5,576 nucleotides of DNA, from positions 1 through 5,576 of the forward strand of contig CAMDLJ010000184.1 in the NCBI GenBank assembly GCA_945901665.1, read 5' to 3'. Made by a program: the position numbers and the translations under genes. The first letter of the stretch is position 1; every line of letters starts with the position of its first letter. The notes beneath the pieces were generated by a model. It saw nothing but the letters and a program-made list of their open reading frames with translations, was not told where the DNA came from and made no database searches. This DNA comes from Bordetella parapertussis. GTDB lineage: Bacteria > Pseudomonadota > Gammaproteobacteria > Burkholderiales > Burkholderiaceae. Shown here piece by piece: positions 1 through 5,576 of this stretch.

Positions 1-803
1 GCACCCAGCACCACCAAGTCGTCACCGGCTTGCGGGGCTTGCAGGTCTTGGCGGCGGCGCACGCTGAGGTAGTCGGGTTGCCAGCCACGCTGGCTTAAGG
101 AGTCCATGGCTTGGGCTTGCAGCAGCGGCAATTGGGCGGGCAGGGCAGCGCCAGCGGTCAAAGCGTCTTGGCCCAATTGGCGCAGCGCCTGGGACAGTTG
201 CACCGCCTGCGCACGTTCTGGCGCGCTCAGGTAGCCGTTGCGCGAACTCAGCGCCAAGCCGTCGGGGGCGCGGCAGGTGTCCACGCCGCTGATGTCGATG
301 GGCAGGGCAAACTGGCGCACCATTTGGCGAATCACCATCAGTTGTTGGTAGTCCTTCTTGCCAAATACCGCCACGCCTTTGGCTTTGCCGGCAAACACGG
401 CCGTGAAAAGCTTCATGACCACGGTGCTCACGCCCGTGAAAAACCCGGGGCGAAACTGACCTTCCAAGATGTCGGCCAACACCGGGTCGGGCTGCACTTT
501 GAAAGTTTGGGGCTGCGGGTACAACTCGGCCTCATCGGGCGCGAACAGCAGGTCGCAGCCCTCGGCCTCGAGTTGGGCGCAGTCACCGACCCAGGTGCGG
601 GGGTAGCTGTCAAAGTCTTCGTGCGGTAAAAACTGCAAGCGGTTGACAAAGATGCTCGCCACGCTCAGGTCGCCCAGGGTTTTGGCTTGGCGCAGCAAGG
701 TCAAATGGCCTTCGTGCAAATTGCCCATGGTGGGCACAAAGGCCGGGCAATGGGCTTGGCGCAGGTGCTGGCGCAGTTCTTCGATGGTTCGGACAATGTG
801 CAT
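1..803 (-). CDS. panC: Pantothenate synthetase PanC (C-terminus cut by window edge)
   Basis: PanC joins pantoate and beta-alanine, using ATP through a pantoyl-adenylate intermediate, to make pantothenate in the cytoplasm. The frame is open from the ATG at 803 to the window edge: 267 codons without a stop, against about 283 residues in E. coli PanC, so only a short C-terminal piece is missing. Visible motifs are [10 protein letters not shown] at residues 24-33 (the nucleotidyl-transferase HxGH site, His30 and His33), FVNRLQF at 52-58 (Asn54, Gln57), FGKKDYQQL at 147-155 (Lys150, Asp151, Gln154) and the KMSKS-like SSRN at 186-189. All expected catalytic residues are present. The Arg in FVNRLQF, where many PanC have Pro, is as I recall it for betaproteobacteria. 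The start fits the family N-terminus, but I see no clear Shine-Dalgarno. It lies 40 bases after panB, probably in the same transcript. Confidence 0.96.
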   Translation of the reverse strand, partial: MHIVRTIEELRQHLRQAHCPAFVPTMGNLHEGHLTLLRQAKTLGDLSVASIFVNRLQFLPHEDFDSYPRTWVGDCAQLEAEGCDLLFAPDEAELYPQPQTFKVQPDPVLADILEGQFRPGFFTGVSTVVMKLFTAVFAGKAKGVAVFGKKDYQQLMVIRQMVRQFALPIDISGVDTCRAPDGLALSSRNGYLSAPERAQAVQLSQALRQLGQDALTAGAALPAQLPLLQAQAMDSLSQRGWQPDYLSVRRRQDLQAPQAGDDLVVLG

Positions 804-843
804 GGTGTAGAAATAGATCAAACAGCGCCAGGGGTGGCCAGCA

Positions 844-1719
844 TTACCAAGCGTGCAGCGCGTTGTCTGGGAAGCTACCGTTTTTGACCGCTGCCACATA
901 CGCGGCCATGGCCGCTTGGACACTGTCGGCGCCGGTCATGAAGTTGCGTACAAATTTCGGGTTTTTGCCCAGGTTGATGCCCAGCATGTCGTGCATCACC
1001 AGCACTTGCCCCGCGGTGCCGTGGCCAGCGCCAATGCCAATGGTGTGGCAGCGCGGCAGGGCTTGGGTGAGGGTGCTGGACAAGGCGGCAGGCACCATCT
1101 CCAGCACCAACATGCTGGCCCCGGCGTCTTGCAAGGCTACGGCTTCTCTGTGCAGTTGGGCCGCAGCCTCGGGCTCGCGCCCTTGTACCCGGTAGCCGCC
1201 CAGAGCATGCACCGTTTGCGGGGTCAGGCCCAGGTGGGCGCACACGGGGATGCCACGCTCGACCAAAAAACGCACGGTCTCGGTGGTCCAGCCACCGCCT
1301 TCCAACTTGACCATGTGGGCCCCGGCTTGCATCAGCACCAAGGCGCTGCGCAGGGCTTGTTCGCGTGACTCGTGGTAACTGCCAAACGGCAGGTCGCCAA
1401 TCACCCAGGACGTGCCCTGCACCCGGCGCAGCCCGCGCACCACGCTTTCGGTGTGGTAGCGCATGGTCTCCAGGCTCACACCGGCGGTGCTGGGCAAACC
1501 TTGGCACACCATGCCCAGCGAGTCGCCGACCAAGATGCATTCCACCCCCGCTGCATCGGCCACGGCGGCAAAGGTGGCATCGTAAGCGGTGAGCATGGTG
1601 ATCTTGTCGCCCCGCGCGCGCATGTCGTTCAAGCGCGGCAGGCTGATCGGCTTGCGCGTGGGCAAGTCGGACGCGGTTGGCAATGTGCCGTAAGGGGTGG
1701 CAGCGTGGGCAGCGGTCAT
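844..1719 (-). CDS. panB: 3-methyl-2-oxobutanoate hydroxymethyltransferase PanB
   Basis: PanB transfers a one-carbon unit from 5,10-methylenetetrahydrofolate to 2-oxoisovalerate, making ketopantoate, the first committed step to pantothenate. The 291-residue protein is a complete TIM-barrel enzyme. Motifs in order are LTAYD at 43-47, VGDSLGM at 64-70 (Asp66), GDLPFGSY at 108-115 (Asp109), VKLEGG at 137-142 (Glu140), LVLEMVP at 204-210 (Glu207) and IGIGAG at 227-232. By homology with E. coli PanB, Asp66, Asp109 and Glu140 would hold the metal and Glu207 is the catalytic acid/base. It is longer than the 264-residue E. coli enzyme mainly through about 20 extra N-terminal residues of low complexity. 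The ATG at 1719 is supported by a GAGG seven bases upstream. It starts 24 bases after scpA and ends 40 bases before panC. The reductase PanE is not in the window. Confidence 0.97.
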   Translation of the reverse strand: MTAAHAATPYGTLPTASDLPTRKPISLPRLNDMRARGDKITMLTAYDATFAAVADAAGVECILVGDSLGMVCQGLPSTAGVSLETMRYHTESVVRGLRRVQGTSWVIGDLPFGSYHESREQALRSALVLMQAGAHMVKLEGGGWTTETVRFLVERGIPVCAHLGLTPQTVHALGGYRVQGREPEAAAQLHREAVALQDAGASMLVLEMVPAALSSTLTQALPRCHTIGIGAGHGTAGQVLVMHDMLGINLGKNPKFVRNFMTGADSVQAAMAAYVAAVKNGSFPDNALHAW

Positions 1720-1725
1720 GGTGGG

Positions 1726-1738
1726 GCCTCAGTGAGGC
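1726..1738 (-). promoter_or_regulatory. Short hairpin covering the panB ribosome binding site
   Basis: The minus strand reads GCCTC-ACT-GAGGC, a perfect five-base-pair GC-rich stem with a three-base loop. The 3' arm contains the panB Shine-Dalgarno GAGG. The structure begins five bases after the scpA stop codon, so a ribosome terminating on scpA would cover and open it. This suggests that panB translation is coupled to scpA translation. The repeat itself is seen directly; the regulatory role is inference, and a stem this short could also be chance. Confidence 0.4.
1727..1730 (-). promoter_or_regulatory. panB ribosome binding site
   Basis: On the minus strand GAGG lies seven bases before the panB ATG, a standard Shine-Dalgarno position, and this supports the start chosen. 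The whole GAGG is inside the 3' arm of the short hairpin described at 1726-1738. Confidence 0.65.
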
Positions 1739-1743
1739 AGAAA

Positions 1744-2658
1744 TTATGCAGGGGTATAACTCAACCGCACATAGATAGGGGCATAGACCTCAGCTTGCGT
1801 GACTTCGATCAAGGTTTCCTTGGCCAACTCCAACACCGCGATAAAGGTCACCACCAATACGGATACGCCTTTGTGGGCATCAAACAGGTCGCTAAATTCA
1901 ACAAATTTGCGACCTTGGAGTTTTTTCAAAACCATGCTCATGTGTTCGCGCACGCTGAGTTCTTCTTGCGCGATCTTGTGGTGCTCGACCAAGCGGGCGC
2001 GGCGCACGATGTCTGCCCAAGCTTGGCGCAAGTCCACCACATCCACTTCTGGGAAACGCGGTTGCAGCGATTGTTCGATGTAGACCTGGGCGCGCAAAAA
2101 ATCTCGGCCAAACTGGGGCAGCTCGTTGAGGCGGGCCGCGGCCAACTTCATTTGCTCGTACTCGAGCAGGCGGCGCACCAACTCGGCACGCGGGTCTTCG
2201 GCCTCTTCGCCCTCGGCCACCTTCTTGGGCGGCAGCAGCATGCGCGACTTGATCTCGATCAACATGGCCGCCATCAGCAAGTACTCGGCAGCTAACTCCA
2301 GGTTGTGGGTGCGGATCTCGTCCACATAGGTCAGGTACTGGCGGGTCAGGGCCGCCATGGGGATGTCGAGGATATTGAAGTTTTGCTTGCGAATCAGGTA
2401 CAGCAGCAGGTCCAGCGGCCCCTCGAAGGCCTCCAAAAAGACCTCCAAAGCATCTGGCGGAATGTAGAGATCGGTGGGCAGTTTGAACAGCGGTTCGCCA
2501 TACAAGCGAGCCACAGCAATGTGGTCCACCACCTGGGGCATGGCCGCCAGGGAGGGGGCGTGCTCAGAGGTCAAATCAAAGCCAGTGGTGGCGCTGGCTT
2601 GGGGCGGGTCGCCCAGCAAGTCCGTGTCTGCCGGGCCGGGTGCGGCGTTGTCGCTCAC
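1744..2658 (-). CDS. scpA: Segregation and condensation protein A (kleisin)
   Basis: ScpA is the kleisin that bridges the Smc ATPase heads and binds ScpB, forming the complex that compacts and helps separate the chromosome. The 304-residue protein has a low-complexity N-terminal tail of about 65 residues. The kleisin core follows: FEGPLDLLLYLIRK at 78-91, DIPMAALTRQYL at 98-109, ELAAEYLLMAAMLIEIKSRMLLP at 121-143 in part, and DPRAELVRRLLEYE at 155-168. The C-terminal winged helix includes FSDLF at 255-259 and VVTFIAVLELAK at 269-280. The start is GTG, overlapping the DUF3460 stop as GTGA. There is no good Shine-Dalgarno, so initiation probably relies on translational coupling. An ATG at 2541 (residue 40) is an alternative start that would keep the whole core. 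scpB, often next to scpA in other bacteria, is not here; panB follows instead. Confidence 0.95.
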   Translation of the reverse strand: MSDNAAPGPADTDLLGDPPQASATTGFDLTSEHAPSLAAMPQVVDHIAVARLYGEPLFKLPTDLYIPPDALEVFLEAFEGPLDLLLYLIRKQNFNILDIPMAALTRQYLTYVDEIRTHNLELAAEYLLMAAMLIEIKSRMLLPPKKVAEGEEAEDPRAELVRRLLEYEQMKLAAARLNELPQFGRDFLRAQVYIEQSLQPRFPEVDVVDLRQAWADIVRRARLVEHHKIAQEELSVREHMSMVLKKLQGRKFVEFSDLFDAHKGVSVLVVTFIAVLELAKETLIEVTQAEVYAPIYVRLSYTPA

Positions 2659-2858
2659 GCTTGGGGGTGATAGACGTAAGGTTTTTGGGCCACCCGGGCG
2701 GCGGCAAATTCGGCCGAGGTTTGGCGGTCAATTTTTTTGTCCCACAACAAGGCGCGGCCTTGGCGCTGCTCGGCCTCCAAGCTGGGCTTGGCGGTTTTGA
2801 GTTGGGTGATGAACTGAGTCACATCCGACTGGTAATCTGGGCGGCGAAAAATTGACAT
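2655..2858 (-). CDS. DUF3460 family small protein
   Basis: This is a 67-residue protein of unknown function. It resembles the DUF3460 family, which I know as small proteins of betaproteobacteria often found beside scpA. Features are an N-terminal YQSDVTQFITQLK stretch (9-21), the strongly family-like GRALLWDK at 34-41, and a C-terminal KPYVYHPQ at 59-66. It is highly charged, has no signal peptide or membrane segment, and is probably cytoplasmic. The ATG at 2858 is preceded by a good AAAGGA. The stop overlaps the scpA start by four bases (GTGA), so both are very likely made from one transcript with coupled translation. A role tied to ScpA is only suggested by position. Membership rests on recalled motif similarity. 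Confidence 0.88.
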   Translation of the reverse strand: MSIFRRPDYQSDVTQFITQLKTAKPSLEAEQRQGRALLWDKKIDRQTSAEFAAARVAQKPYVYHPQA

Positions 2859-2865
2859 GGGGAAA

Positions 2866-2871
2866 TCCTTT
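2866..2871 (-). promoter_or_regulatory. DUF3460 ribosome binding site
   Basis: AAAGGA on the minus strand lies seven bases before the ATG at 2858. It is the clearest Shine-Dalgarno in the window and fixes the start of this small gene. It would drive entry of ribosomes for both DUF3460 and, through the GTGA overlap, scpA. Confidence 0.7.
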
Positions 2872-2876
2872 CGGGC

Positions 2877-2882
2877 ATTTTA
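2877..2882 (-). promoter_or_regulatory. Possible -10 element of the DUF3460-scpA-panBC block
   Basis: TAAAAT on the minus strand is a one-mismatch -10 hexamer in the gap before DUF3460. No recognisable -35 is present at 16-18 bases; the hexamer at that position is G-rich. A start point seven bases downstream would fall at about 2870, inside the Shine-Dalgarno, which argues against this exact placement. It is the only AT-rich hexamer close to the start, so it is listed as a weak candidate. Confidence 0.22.
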
Positions 2883-2899
2883 CCGACCGCCTGCGTCCA

Positions 2900-2919
2900 C
2901 CCCCAGCGCCATCTGGGGG
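2900..2919 (-). other. GC-rich hairpin between sulP and DUF3460
   Basis: CCCCCAG and CTGGGGG form a perfect seven-base-pair stem around a six-base loop (2907-2912). There is no run of T after either arm, so it is not a standard intrinsic terminator. It lies about 40 bases before the DUF3460 ATG and about 125 bases after the sulP stop. It could protect the sulP mRNA 3' end, weaken read-through, or be a protein-binding site. The inverted repeat is certain; its role is unknown. Confidence 0.55.
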
Positions 2920-2982
2920 ATGCCATTTGGCTTGATCTGTGGCATTGGTTGGGCGAGCTCCAGAGCGCGTGGGTGATGAGGA

Positions 2983-3030
2983 AGAGGCAGAGAGGCAGAG
3001 AGGCAGAGAGGCAGAGAGGCAGAGAGGGAG
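2983..3030. repeat. Octanucleotide tandem repeat, (AGAGGCAG)5 plus one variant copy
   Basis: On the plus strand the unit AGAGGCAG occurs five times without a mismatch (2983-3022), followed by a sixth copy with one change, AGAGGGAG (3023-3030), and then a short G run. The tract is nearly all purine on this strand, with one C per unit. It begins 15 bases after the sulP stop and ends about 125 bases before the DUF3460 ATG, so it lies outside all supported coding regions. Perfect short repeats like this change copy number by polymerase slippage. Changes here would alter the spacing upstream of the DUF3460-scpA-pan block but not any reading frame. Confidence 0.95.
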
Positions 3031-3045
3031 GGGGTCGGCCTTGTA

Positions 3046-4701
3046 TCAAGCCAGGGTCACAGGCCGGGCTTGGGCCAGGCCGGTGGCCAAATCGGGGGCC
3101 AGCGCGCCACTGCCCAGCAAATTGAGCAAGCCGCAGCGGCGCGCCATGTCCATGGGCTGGTGGTCCAGTCCGCACAGCACCAGGTGTACCCCTTTGGCGG
3201 TGCACAAGCGCGCCAGGGCCAGCATGGCGTCAGCCCCAGACGAGTCCATGTAGATCAGGTTTTTCAAGTCCAGCACCAGGGCTTGGCTGGGCAAATCGTC
3301 TTCCATGGCCTCGATCAAGCGCACCGCCCCAAAAAACAAAGCCCCGTGCAGCCTGTGAGCGCGCACTTGCGATTCATGGATTGCCAGATCAGGCGGGATG
3401 GGCACGGCTTCGGCCCGGGTCAGGCTGGAGATGCGGTAGATAAAGGTCAGTCCCGCAGCAAACAAACCCACCTCCACCGCCACCGTGAGGTCCAGCACCA
3501 CGGTCAGCACAAACACCGCCAGCAAGGTCACGCGGTAGGGCAGGCGAAATTGCCGCAGTTGCCCAAAGGCACGCCAATCGCCCATGTTCCAGGCGACAAA
3601 CATCAAAATCGCCGACAGTGCGGCCAAGGGCACGTGGTAGGCCAAGGGTGCGGCCACCCCAATCACCAACAACAAAGTCAAGGCATGCACCATGCCCGCC
3701 ACGGGGCTGGTGGCGCCGCTTTTGGCGTTGGTGACGGTGCGGGCAATGGTGCCGGTGGCGGGCATGCCCCCAAAAAACGGGGTGACAAAGTTGGCCACGC
3801 CTTGGGCCATCAGCTCTTGGTTGGGGTTGTGTCGGTCGCCGATCATGCCGTCGGCTACACGGGCGCACAGCAGCGATTCAATCGCCCCGAGCAAAGCCAG
3901 GGTGAGGGTGGGCATGGTCAAAGCCTGGGCGCTGGCCCAACTGAACTCGGGCCACACCAAACTGGGCAGCTCTGAGGGTATGCCGCCAAAGCGGCTGCCA
4001 ATCGTCTCCACGTTCCAGCCCAGCCAGGAGGTGATGGCGGTGGCCAGCACCAGCACCACGATGGAGCCGGGCAAACTGGCCACCCCGCGCACCCAAGCCG
4101 AAGGCGCGTGGGCCATGCGACGCCCCCAGGCTTGCCAGCCCAGCAGCACCAGTACACCCGCGCTGGCCAGGCCCAATGCCCAGGGGTTGAAGTCCCCCCA
4201 GTGGTGGCCCAGGGTTTGCAAAATGCCCCAAAAGTCGGCCGGCATATTGGCCACATTCAGCCCTAAAAAATCTTTGATTTGCGACAGCGCCACCAACACC
4301 GCAATGCCATTGGTGAAACCAATCACCACGGCCACGGGGATGAAGCGGATCAGGTTGCCCAGCTTGAGCAGGCCCATGGCAAACAACAGAACACCCGACA
4401 TCGCGGTGGCCAAAATCAGGTTGGCCACGCCATGGCGCTCAACGATGCCGTAGACGATGACGATGAAGGCCCCTGCTGGCCCGCCAATTTGCACCCGGCT
4501 GCCGCCCAACAGCGAAACCAAAAAACCCGCAATGATGGCGGTGAACAAACCTGCTTGCGGGCTCAAACCGGAAGCAATGGCAAAGGCCATGGCCAGGGGC
4601 AAGGCCACCACGCCCACGGTCATGCCCGCGCCCACATCTTTGAAAAACCGCTCCGAGGTGTAGTCTTGGAGCGCGTCGAAAAGCTTGGGTCTGAAAAACA
4701 T
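3046..4701 (-). CDS. SulP family inorganic anion transporter with STAS domain
   Basis: This is a complete 551-residue inner-membrane transporter of the SulP/SLC26 family, which carries sulfate, bicarbonate or dicarboxylates. Hydrophobic segments fill residues 25 to about 425. Family landmarks are TVGVVALPLAMAFAIASGL at 28-46, SPQAGLFTAIIAG at 47-59, GGPAGAF at 73-79, LLGAIESLLCARVADGM at 270-286, RHNPNQELMAQGVANFVTPF at 290-309 and GGMPATGTIARTVTN at 311-325. Glu275 sits at the conserved acidic position of TM8, which fits proton-coupled uptake; this is inference. The cytoplasmic STAS domain spans about 440-545 with DSSG at 486-489. The ATG at 4701 is preferred over an in-frame TTG one codon upstream. 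No strong Shine-Dalgarno is visible. The substrate cannot be told from sequence: sulfate, bicarbonate (BicA-like) and C4-dicarboxylate (DauA-like) are all possible, and the neighbours give no hint. Confidence 0.94.
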   Translation of the reverse strand: MFFRPKLFDALQDYTSERFFKDVGAGMTVGVVALPLAMAFAIASGLSPQAGLFTAIIAGFLVSLLGGSRVQIGGPAGAFIVIVYGIVERHGVANLILATAMSGVLLFAMGLLKLGNLIRFIPVAVVIGFTNGIAVLVALSQIKDFLGLNVANMPADFWGILQTLGHHWGDFNPWALGLASAGVLVLLGWQAWGRRMAHAPSAWVRGVASLPGSIVVLVLATAITSWLGWNVETIGSRFGGIPSELPSLVWPEFSWASAQALTMPTLTLALLGAIESLLCARVADGMIGDRHNPNQELMAQGVANFVTPFFGGMPATGTIARTVTNAKSGATSPVAGMVHALTLLLVIGVAAPLAYHVPLAALSAILMFVAWNMGDWRAFGQLRQFRLPYRVTLLAVFVLTVVLDLTVAVEVGLFAAGLTFIYRISSLTRAEAVPIPPDLAIHESQVRAHRLHGALFFGAVRLIEAMEDDLPSQALVLDLKNLIYMDSSGADAMLALARLCTAKGVHLVLCGLDHQPMDMARRCGLLNLLGSGALAPDLATGLAQARPVTLA

Positions 4702-4704
4702 CAA

Positions 4705-4723
4705 ACCACTATATACCTGTGGT
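4705..4723 (-). promoter_or_regulatory. Inverted repeat around a TATATA box just before sulP
   Basis: The arms ACCAC (4705-4709) and GTGGT (4719-4723) pair around a nine-base centre. On the minus strand the centre contains TATATA (4715-4710), which resembles a -10 element. The repeat ends only three bases before the sulP ATG. There is no matching -35 hexamer at 16-18 bases. It may be an operator or an RNA hairpin controlling start-codon access, but with five-base arms chance is a real alternative. Confidence 0.25.
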
Positions 4724-4839
4724 GGGAGTTGCCTTTTGATGCAGCTTAAAGCGGCGTCAAATTCTCACGGACTGTTTTTGCAACCCAGGCAGCGCGTCAA
4801 GGGCAACAGCGCCAAAGCGAATGCATGGGGGTGTGCCTT

Positions 4840-4902
4840 CTGGGGGACCAATATGTGGTTGCGCAGGGCCGAACCCATTGCAAGCCATGCCAAAGCCCCC
4901 AG
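4840..4902 (-). other. Possible folded RNA 3' of metG
   Basis: Just after the metG stop the minus strand has CTGGGGG (4902-4896), which can pair with CCCCCAG (4846-4840). Between them TTGC (4883-4880) and GCAA (4862-4859) can pair, with a smaller GGG/CCC stem inside. Together they could form one extended structure at the metG 3' end. No T-run follows, so it is not a standard intrinsic terminator. The complementary arms are visible, but the loops are long and I could not calculate stability. Confidence 0.25.
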
Positions 4903-4904
4903 CA

Positions 4905-5576
4905 TCAATGGATGCGCATGCCCGGCGTGGCACCCGGCCAAGGGTGCAGCACATGGATGCCAGGTTGGGCTTTTTCGTCCGCATGACTGGCGGCCAAGAC
5001 CATGCCCTCAGACACGCCGAACTTCATTTTGCGCGGCGCCAAATTGGCCACCATCACGGTGAGCTTGCCCACCAAGTCGGTGGGTTGGTACATGCTGGCG
5101 ATGCCGCTAAAGACATTGCGGGTGCGGCCTTCGCCCACGTCCAGCGTCAAGCGCAAAAGCTTGGTGCTGCCCTCCACCGCTTCGCAGTTGACGATCAAGG
5201 CGATGCGCAAATCGATCTTGGCAAAGTCATCGATGGAGATGGTCTCGGCACTCGGCTCGCCGCCGGGGATGGATAAATGGGGGTCAGATTCCAATTTATC
5301 TGCTTCAAACAAAGCCTCCAGCACCTTGGGGTCCACGCGCTGCATCAGGTGTTGGTAGCTGCCAATCGTGTGCCCTGCGCCCATGCGTTGATCACGCTGC
5401 GCAAACTGCAAAGGCGCGATGTTCAAAAACGCTTCCACTTGGGCGGCCAAGGCCGGCAGCACGGGCTTCAAGGCCAGGCTGAGCAATCGGAATGCCTCGA
5501 TGCAGGTGCTGCACACATCTTGCAAGCGGGCGTCTTGGCCTTCTAGTTTGGCCAACTCCCAAGGCTTGTTGGCGTC
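4905..5576 (-). CDS. metG: Methionine--tRNA ligase, C-terminal part (5' end outside window)
   Basis: MetG charges tRNA-Met with methionine in the cytoplasm. Only the last 223 residues are present; the catalytic domain with HIGH and KMSKS motifs lies beyond the window edge. The fragment opens with [10 protein letters not shown], typical of the helical anticodon-binding domain, which continues to about residue 95. A short linker leads to the C-terminal tRNA-binding OB-fold (about 113-223) with [17 protein letters not shown] at 113-129, [12 protein letters not shown] at 137-148, [19 protein letters not shown] at 169-187 and SEGMVLAAS at 189-197. This appended domain, found in E. coli-type enzymes, mediates dimerisation and general tRNA binding. 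The frame is open to the edge, and the TGA stop at 4907-4905 gives a natural end, GMRIH. The TTG near 5555 is an internal Leu codon, not a start. Confidence 0.96.
   Translation of the reverse strand, partial: DANKPWELAKLEGQDARLQDVCSTCIEAFRLLSLALKPVLPALAAQVEAFLNIAPLQFAQRDQRMGAGHTIGSYQHLMQRVDPKVLEALFEADKLESDPHLSIPGGEPSAETISIDDFAKIDLRIALIVNCEAVEGSTKLLRLTLDVGEGRTRNVFSGIASMYQPTDLVGKLTVMVANLAPRKMKFGVSEGMVLAASHADEKAQPGIHVLHPWPGATPGMRIH

Noticed and set aside
1..803. Possible broken panC, since no stop-to-start open frame is bounded within this stretch.
   Set aside because: Reading the minus strand codon by codon from 803 gives 267 uninterrupted residues with every PanC motif. The stop simply lies beyond the window.
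1372..2295. Plus-strand open frame of 307 codons, antisense across panB and scpA.
   Set aside because: It crosses two well-supported genes and the gap between them, and its translation is His/Gln/Gly-rich with no recognisable domain. This is what the reverse of GC-rich codons gives.
2900..2919. Intrinsic terminator for sulP.
   Set aside because: The stem is good, but neither arm is followed by a T-run on its strand.
2983..3030. CRISPR array or other spacer-repeat array.
   Set aside because: The units are eight bases and directly adjacent, with no spacers. It is a simple tandem repeat.
2819..3205. Minus-strand open frame of 128 codons through the octamer repeat, as a repeat-driven phase-variable gene.
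   Set aside because: It overlaps the end of sulP and the start of DUF3460 in another frame, and its repeat portion is a low-complexity Ser/Leu/Pro/Cys stretch. It has no support as a gene.
3070..3975. Plus-strand open frame of 301 codons, antisense inside sulP, and other long antisense frames there.
   Set aside because: Composition is strongly biased (His, Gln, Gly), there is no family resemblance, and the opposite strand encodes an unmistakable SulP protein.
4755..4760. TTGACG as a -35 element for sulP.
   Set aside because: No -10-like hexamer lies at 16-18 bases, and the spacer to the TATATA near the ATG would be 39 bases.

Overview
The window looks like ordinary core chromosome of a GC-rich betaproteobacterium, most likely Burkholderiales and plausibly Comamonadaceae. 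The reasons are a DUF3460 protein next to scpA, a PanC with the beta-type FVNRLQF segment, a beta-like C-terminal tRNA-binding domain on MetG, and a BicA/SLC26-type SulP protein. Genus level is a guess. All six recognisable genes lie on the minus strand and are read from high to low coordinates: metG (3' part only), sulP, DUF3460, scpA, panB, panC (5' part only).

Layout. 5576-4905 is the C-terminal third of methionyl-tRNA synthetase. 4904-4702 is a 203-base gap with a possible folded RNA after metG and a small inverted repeat just before sulP. 4701-3046 is a complete SulP anion transporter with a STAS domain. 3045-2859 is a 187-base gap holding the most unusual feature of the window, a perfect octanucleotide tandem repeat (2983-3030), followed by a GC-rich hairpin (2900-2919). 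2858-1 is a tight block: DUF3460 overlaps scpA by four bases (GTGA), scpA is 24 bases from panB, and panB is 40 bases from panC. No gap between genes exceeds 300 bases.

How the genes fit together. panB and panC encode the ketopantoate-forming and pantothenate-forming steps of vitamin B5 (coenzyme A precursor) synthesis. scpA encodes the kleisin subunit of the Smc-ScpAB chromosome condensation complex, and DUF3460 is a small protein of unknown role. Spacing suggests these four are co-transcribed, joining chromosome organisation with coenzyme A supply. SulP and MetG are probably separate units.

I found no convincing new multi-gene system, mobile element, RNA gene or CRISPR array. The observations most worth following are the octamer repeat between sulP and the DUF3460-scpA-pan block, and a short hairpin that hides the panB ribosome binding site just after the scpA stop codon.
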